This document shows positions 63,556 to 64,000 of a stretch of DNA of 64,000 nucleotides, piece by piece (within the stretch, counting starts at the first letter, position 1; each line of letters begins with the position of its first letter). This DNA comes from Ancylobacter polymorphus. Its GTDB lineage: Bacteria > Pseudomonadota > Alphaproteobacteria > Rhizobiales > Xanthobacteraceae. The notes beneath the pieces were generated by a model. The model did not search any database. It was not told the DNA's origin and worked only from the letters and a program-made list of their open reading frames with translations. The position numbers and the translations under genes are program-made. The DNA lies in contig NZ_JAUSUI010000005.1 of assembly GCF_030813495.1 (NCBI RefSeq), forward strand, positions 422,442-486,441. The letters are read 5' to 3'.

Positions 63556-63815
63556 GCACTGATGCCGTAGCAAAGCCTCTTGTCGCCGACTTCTCGCAGT
63601 CGCGGAACGACCTGTATTGGAAGGTCTATGCCGGGGAAGACGGCTTTATCCGTTGGACCGGATACGACGACAATTATTGGTGGTCTAACATTGCGACCAG
63701 CGAGCGACGCCAGACCCGCGTAGGCCCGAAAACTGGCCGCGTGTTCGTCCTCAATCCGGCTACCAATGCCGTCGAGATCCGCGCTGCCCTCACGGAGCCC
63801 GGCCATGACCGCTGA
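63552..63815 (+). CDS. Hypothetical early phage protein
   Basis: An 87-residue protein from GTG 63552 with an aromatic core (DLYWKVYAGEDGFIRWTGYDDNYWWSNIA). Family not recognised. Confidence 0.6.
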   Translation: MSTDAVAKPLVADFSQSRNDLYWKVYAGEDGFIRWTGYDDNYWWSNIATSERRQTRVGPKTGRVFVLNPATNAVEIRAALTEPGHDR

Positions 63816-64000
63816 CATGCCGGACGCGGTCGAAGAGATCGCGGCAATCATCCGCGACTACAGCAGCAAGCCGTACACGGTCGAAGCAAGCCGCAACGCC
63901 GCTCGGGCCATCCTCGGCGCCCGCGCCATGCAGGCGGCGATGGCCGCCCAGGGCGGCGGGGCCTGGGAAGCTGGCGAGCTGACGACGCTCGCTGAATGCC
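63805..64000 (+). CDS. Hypothetical early phage protein, cut by the window edge
   Basis: ATG 63805 opens a frame of 65 codons to the edge (MTADMPDAVEEIAAIIRDYSSKP..., RNAARAILGARAMQAAMAAQ). It overlaps the upstream gene by 11 bp. C-terminus not visible. Confidence 0.55.
   Translation, partial: MTADMPDAVEEIAAIIRDYSSKPYTVEASRNAARAILGARAMQAAMAAQGGGAWEAGELTTLAEC

Noticed and set aside
1..64000. CRISPR arrays, tRNA or rRNA genes
   Set aside because: No regularly spaced repeats, cloverleaf-like sequences or rRNA stretches were noticed; the 17-bp direct repeats at 48.8 kb are only two copies.

Overview
The window reads as a GC-rich (roughly two-thirds G+C) alphaproteobacterial chromosome, order Hyphomicrobiales. 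Xanthobacteraceae-like (Ancylobacter/Starkeya/Xanthobacter type) is my best guess, from the ccm genes, the FeuP/FeuQ pair, a Rhizobiales-type gene transfer agent (GTA) cluster, a CtrA-type box, a cluster of GANTC sites and abundant intergenic palindromic repeats. No tRNA, rRNA or CRISPR array was recognised.

Layout. (1) 1-5.7 kb, minus strand: cytochrome c maturation genes ccmI-ccmE-ccmF, a glycine-zipper lipoprotein, and the FeuP/FeuQ two-component system. (2) 5.7-26.6 kb, minus strand: an almost complete GTA cluster, transcribed right to left: terminase remnant, portal, small membrane protein, prohead protease, HK97-type capsid, head-tail connectors, tail tube, tail chaperone, short tape measure, DUF2460, DUF2163, NlpC/P60 and giant TIM-barrel baseplate proteins, DUF2793, a LamG-like protein, then a lysis cassette (GH108 muramidase, i-spanin, o-spanin). 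Three things interrupt it: a plus-strand module with a secreted trypsin-like protease and two paralogous small secreted proteins (19.6-21.05 kb); a DNA methyltransferase next to the portal gene, flanked by a 167-bp direct duplication of the portal 3' end (24.0-25.3 kb); and a prophage that abuts the last about 44 codons of the GTA large terminase gene (26.57 kb).

(3) 26.6-64 kb: a P22-like (short-tailed) prophage that continues past the right edge. A left arm of small, translationally coupled plus-strand genes (26.7-28.9 kb) converges on a long minus-strand block: lysis (GH24 lysozyme, spanins), tail spike and fibres, ejection proteins, tail needle/stabilisation proteins, N4-gp56-like capsid, scaffold, portal, terminases (28.9-47.6 kb). 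Upstream is the leftward early region (47.6-58.4 kb): an RNA polymerase alpha-CTD-like protein, replication protein, DUF559-like nuclease, methyltransferase, DnaA domain IV protein, VRR-NUC and HNH nucleases, NinB, a probable single-strand annealing protein, and a phage GapR (DUF2312). A Cro-like gene and an S24-type CI repressor diverge at 58.4-58.5 kb over palindromic operators (half-site GTAGCGAT) that recur near 59.5 kb ahead of the rightward early genes, which include a J-domain-like protein and a C5 cytosine methyltransferase. Integrase and attR are not in view.

Functionally, the host GTA probably cannot package DNA as it stands, because its terminase is cut and its portal 3' region rearranged, while a resident prophage with its own packaging and lysis genes occupies the terminase gene.
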